Part shown: positions 8,277 through 11,124 of the stretch, in pieces
How the letters are laid out: each line of letters begins with the position of its first letter
How positions within the stretch are numbered: the stretch's first letter is position 1
Source: Acanthamoeba lenticulata
Taxonomy: Eukaryota; Discosea; Longamoebia; Acanthamoebidae
Reading direction: 5' to 3'
NCBI GenBank assembly: GCA_002179805.1
Contig: NAVB01002293.1
Coordinates: 1-11,124, forward strand
DNA: 11,124 nucleotides
Notes under the pieces: generated by a model
The model's input: only the letters and a program-made list of their open reading frames with translations
The model's database searches: none
Told to the model about the DNA's origin: nothing
Translations under genes and position numbers: made by a program

Positions 8277-11124
8277 TCACAAAGGCAGGCCGCCAGATAC
8301 AGCGGTAGCGCAGGTCAGGCGGGCGATACGCTCCTCCAGCTCTCGGATTTTGCTGTCGCGCTGGGCCAGTTCATCGAGCTGCTTCTCGATGAGGCGATTC
8401 TTGCTCTCGAGCTCCTCGTTCAGACGCTGCACCGACTGTGGGAGAATGATGAGGTGTGAGTTCAAATAAAATAAAATAAAATAAAAAAACTAAAAACGCA
8501 CCTCTTCGTGCTTGTGCTGGGAGAGGAGGGGCATGGCCAATAGCTCCTCGGCCGAAGGACGCTCCTCGGGCCGCGAAGAGAGCATTTGCATGATCACGCG
8601 CGCCTCGTCGGGGTAGAGGCTTGTAATGTGGGGCGGGAGGACGGCCTTCTCGCGGAGGTCGGAGAGCACGAGCATCCGCTCGGTCGCCGTCCCGAAGGGG
8701 TGGAAGAGCTCGAACAGGATGATGCCCAGCGCGTAGATGTCCACCTTCTCCGAGTACTTGCCGCCGGCCATGCGCTGCTCGGGCGCCGCATAGCTGAGCG
8801 TGCCGCAGCCCGCCGTATGCTCCTCGTCAGTCTGTGGGCTGTGAAGATGATGATGGCGCTGCAGCAGGGCATTGGTCTCGCCCAAGCCATGCTCGCCGGC
8901 AGCCTCTAGAGCCCCGTCTCCTCCGCCGCCGAACAACACCTTGCGCTTGGCGAGCCCAAAGTCGCCCAGCTTCACGATGCCGTCGCAGAGGAACACGTTC
9001 GCCGGCTGCATACCAACGCCAATCCTCCCATTAGTCCGCCGCTTGTTGTGCTTCATGTTGCTGCTGCGCGCTGGCGAGGGCAAGACGGCGGCGGCGCACC
9101 TTCAAGTCGCGGTGAATAATGTGCTTCGAGTGGACGTGACGCAGGGCCTCGACCATCTGCTTGAAGATGTGGAGGTTCTCCTCCCGGACGACTTTCCGGC
9201 CATCGCGCGCCAGCCAGTGCTGGAGGGTGACGTCGTCGTAGCACTGCATCTGGATGTACAGCGTGTGCGTGAGCAGCGGCGCGGCACCGTTGTTGTTGGC
9301 CTCCCCGAAAGGAGCCGGAGGCTCAGCGTCAGCGTCGCTGCTGTCGCTGTCCGAGTCCTGAGCCGGCCGCCACGGCACGAGCTGTCCCTCGGGTGAGCGG
9401 CTCAGCCGCGGCAGCAACGCGCCAGCCTTCAGGCCTCTGCTGCCGCTGCCGCTGCTGCTGCGTTTGGCCTTGGCCTTGGTCTTCTTGGCCTGCGCCTTGG
9501 CTTTTTGCCGACGGTGGCGGCTGCTCCGGCTTGACTTGCTGGTCCGGCTGCGGCTCGCGCCGGATCCAGACTTTGTCGGGGCAAAGGACTCAAAGTCCAT
9601 GGCGTCTTCCGGGAAGAAGCCGGCCGCTTGGCTCGTCTCGTCAAAACCCGAGTCATCGTCGTTGTCGTCGTCATCATCAACCTCCTCGCTATCGTCTTCA
9701 CCATCATCTTCTTCAATGTTGCTCTTATCTGCGACGCTGGCCTCTTCAAGCTCGGCGGCGTCGATCTCTTCGCCCTCCGGCGGCTGTTCAAAAATGTCAT
9801 CGTCGTCGTCGCTCTCGCCGTCGTCGGAGCCATTTCTCACCTCGTCCTCCTCCTCCTCCTTGTCGTCACCGTCTTCGTCCTCCTCGTCATCGCAGTCATC
9901 GACGTCGTGCATTGTCTTGGTGCTGCTGTCGGGGCCTCCTCGCTCAAAGTAGTCGCTGTCCTCGCCCTCAGCGTCGTTCCGGTCGCCGCTGAAGGCGCTC
10001 TCCTTCCACCCATCGTCGTCGACGTGCGCGATGCGGCCCCGCATGAGGAGGGACTTCTCCACGAGCGGCGACGACACGCTTTCTGACGTCGACAGCAGTT
10101 CCGTCGCGTCAAGCGGGTTTCTCAGCTGCTCGTTGCTGTAACACCACAACAGAAAACAAAACAACAATAAAGCGACGCAGTTGTCAGTGCCGAGAACGAA
10201 GAAGCTTCCGTGCCTTCGCGTAGCTCGTACCTGAGTGTCGAGTCCTCGCTGGCGCCGTAGGCCGAGTTCTCGGCCTTGCGCAGCATCTCCTCGAGGTCGT
10301 GTGCCTGAATGGGCTCAATCCACTACAAAAGGTGTGTGTGTGTGTGTGCAGGTCACACGGGCGTGAGGCCAAGACGGCGCAAAAGGGACACACATGCGAA
10401 AAAAACACGTACAGCGTTGTAGTATCTACATATGTTGACGTGGTCGAGAGAGGCGAGCGCTTGCACTTCTCTCACCACCTTCTCCAGCTTGCGGGTCGAC
10501 CTGGTCACCGACTCGGTCAGCCCTCCCCGTAAAAATCGAAAATGAAAGCGAGCAAAGAACGAAAACGAAAAAAGCGTCAAGGGTACCGCTGCGACACGCG
10601 GAAGTGTATCTTCTTGATGGCATAGACGCGGCCATCGAGAATCCGATGCGCCTGATTCCCCAGCCCCGTCCCAGCCGCCATCATACAATGGTAAGGATAC
10701 AAGCAGCACCACCCACCACATGAAGAAAAAGAAACGCACCTTGAACACGGAGCCAAAGCCGCCGGTGCCGAGGGTGCTATCCTCGACAAACTCCTCGCCA
10801 TAGCGCGAGCTCGTGAAGGGCAGGTAGGGCGACGCATAGGGGAGCGCCAGCGGCGGGAGGGCCGAGGACGACGGGTTGGGGCACAAGATCTGCATGGGCA
10901 GGCACGGCGACGAGAACTGGCGAGGCAGCCGGGGCAGCGCCGCGCGTGACGACGCCCGCAGGGCGAACCGCGAGCGTGGCTGTAGCTTGTAGCCGTCGCC
11001 GTGGGTGCCCTTCATGCCGGACACGTCCGGTGGCGAGCCGGGGTCGCCCAGCGCGAGGGCTCCGGCGGTGGCGCCGGTACCAGCGGCGGCAGCTGCGCCC
11101 TTGGAGGCATGCAGAGCACCGCGC
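8277..11124 (-). CDS. eIF2-alpha (PEK-family) protein kinase, HRI/PERK/GCN2-like; 5' end outside window
   Basis: Exons in transcript order: (edge) 11123-10740, 10651-10587, 10500-10413, 10322-10231, 10135-9100, 9005-8502, 8435-8277; about 775 residues visible, and the frame is open to the right edge. Numbering from the edge: glycine loop GTGGFGSVFK (119-128), VAIK-type lysine K141 in YAIKKI, helix-C E161, hinge-side LYIQMQCYDDVTLQHWL, HRDLKPAN (D553, N558), DFG at 570-572, GTLSYAAPEQ, then YSEKVDIYALGIILFELFHP and PFGTATERM. The LYIQMQ, GTxxYxxPEQ and ELFxPFGTxxER features mark eIF2-alpha kinases, which phosphorylate eIF2-alpha under stress and lower translation initiation. All catalytic residues are present. 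Like family members it has an N/C-lobe insert, here about 310 residues, with D/E-rich (248-393) and R/S/K-rich (403-435) parts, plus a roughly 40-residue Gly/His-containing insert in the activation loop. The last exon encodes a coiled coil (QRLNEELESKNRLIEKQLDE), as at the HRI C-terminus. No upstream sensor domain is visible. Confidence 0.9.
8464..8489. repeat. (AAATA)n short tandem repeat in a kinase intron
   Basis: Four perfect AAATA units followed by an A run lie inside the last kinase intron (8436-8501, minus strand). There they read as a T-rich tract shortly after the GTGCGT donor. It is the most AT-rich short stretch in the window and probably just low-complexity intron sequence. Confidence 0.85.
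10332..10348. repeat. (GT)n dinucleotide microsatellite in a kinase intron
   Basis: Eight and a half GT units sit in the kinase intron 10323-10412. On the minus strand this is (AC)n lying just upstream of the CTTTTGTAG acceptor, where a pyrimidine tract would normally be, so its length could affect splicing there. Confidence 0.9.

Noticed and set aside
9464..10086. Plus-strand frames rich in Ser, Leu and Val opposite the kinase, some membrane-like
   Set aside because: They are antisense readings of the Asp/Glu-rich insert (GAC/GAG read as GTC/CTC); the minus-strand kinase frame explains the region.

Overview
This is a eukaryotic nuclear window. GC is high, introns are short (about 59 to 102 nt), GT-AG and very frequent, genes are tightly packed, and proteins carry long Q-, D/E- and S-rich tracts. 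Together with the families present (an eIF2-alpha-type kinase, a MINA53-like ribosomal oxygenase, a eukaryotic universal stress protein), this suggests a free-living amoebozoan of the Acanthamoeba type. The organism is an inference from genome style; no rRNA or other marker is present. All exon models were spliced by eye, using GT-AG sites, reading phase and family alignment remembered from known proteins.

Layout from left to right. (1) 59-499, minus: a small protein with a C-terminal membrane segment and a poly-Ser run. (2) 709-1541, plus: a universal stress protein in five exons with an intact ATP-binding motif. (3) 1604-4231, minus: a JmjC ribosomal oxygenase closest to RIOX2/MINA53, in nine or ten exons. 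(4) 4333-5888, plus: a NUDT18-like protein in nine exons, with one intact Nudix domain and a second one lacking the catalytic glutamates. (5) 6050-8148, plus: a DEDD-type 3'-5' exonuclease domain joined to a very long glutamine-rich tail with a coiled coil. (6) 8277 to beyond the right edge, minus: a PEK-family (HRI/PERK/GCN2-type) eIF2-alpha kinase with a roughly 310-residue acidic/basic insert and a C-terminal coiled coil.

Genes 1/2 and 3/4 are head-to-head pairs with short shared upstream regions (209 and 101 bp). Genes 2/3 and 5/6 are tail-to-tail pairs (62 and 128 bp between stops). Genes 4 and 5 are in tandem. Eukaryotic neighbours need not cooperate, but three of the six products point to stress or translation control: the universal stress protein, the ribosomal-protein hydroxylase and the eIF2-alpha kinase. 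The Nudix protein would clean oxidised nucleotides. I see no mobile element, tRNA, rRNA, CRISPR array or clearly novel multi-gene system. The unusual content is in protein architecture (polyQ exonuclease, degenerate second Nudix domain, large charged inserts) and in several stop-free, in-frame introns.
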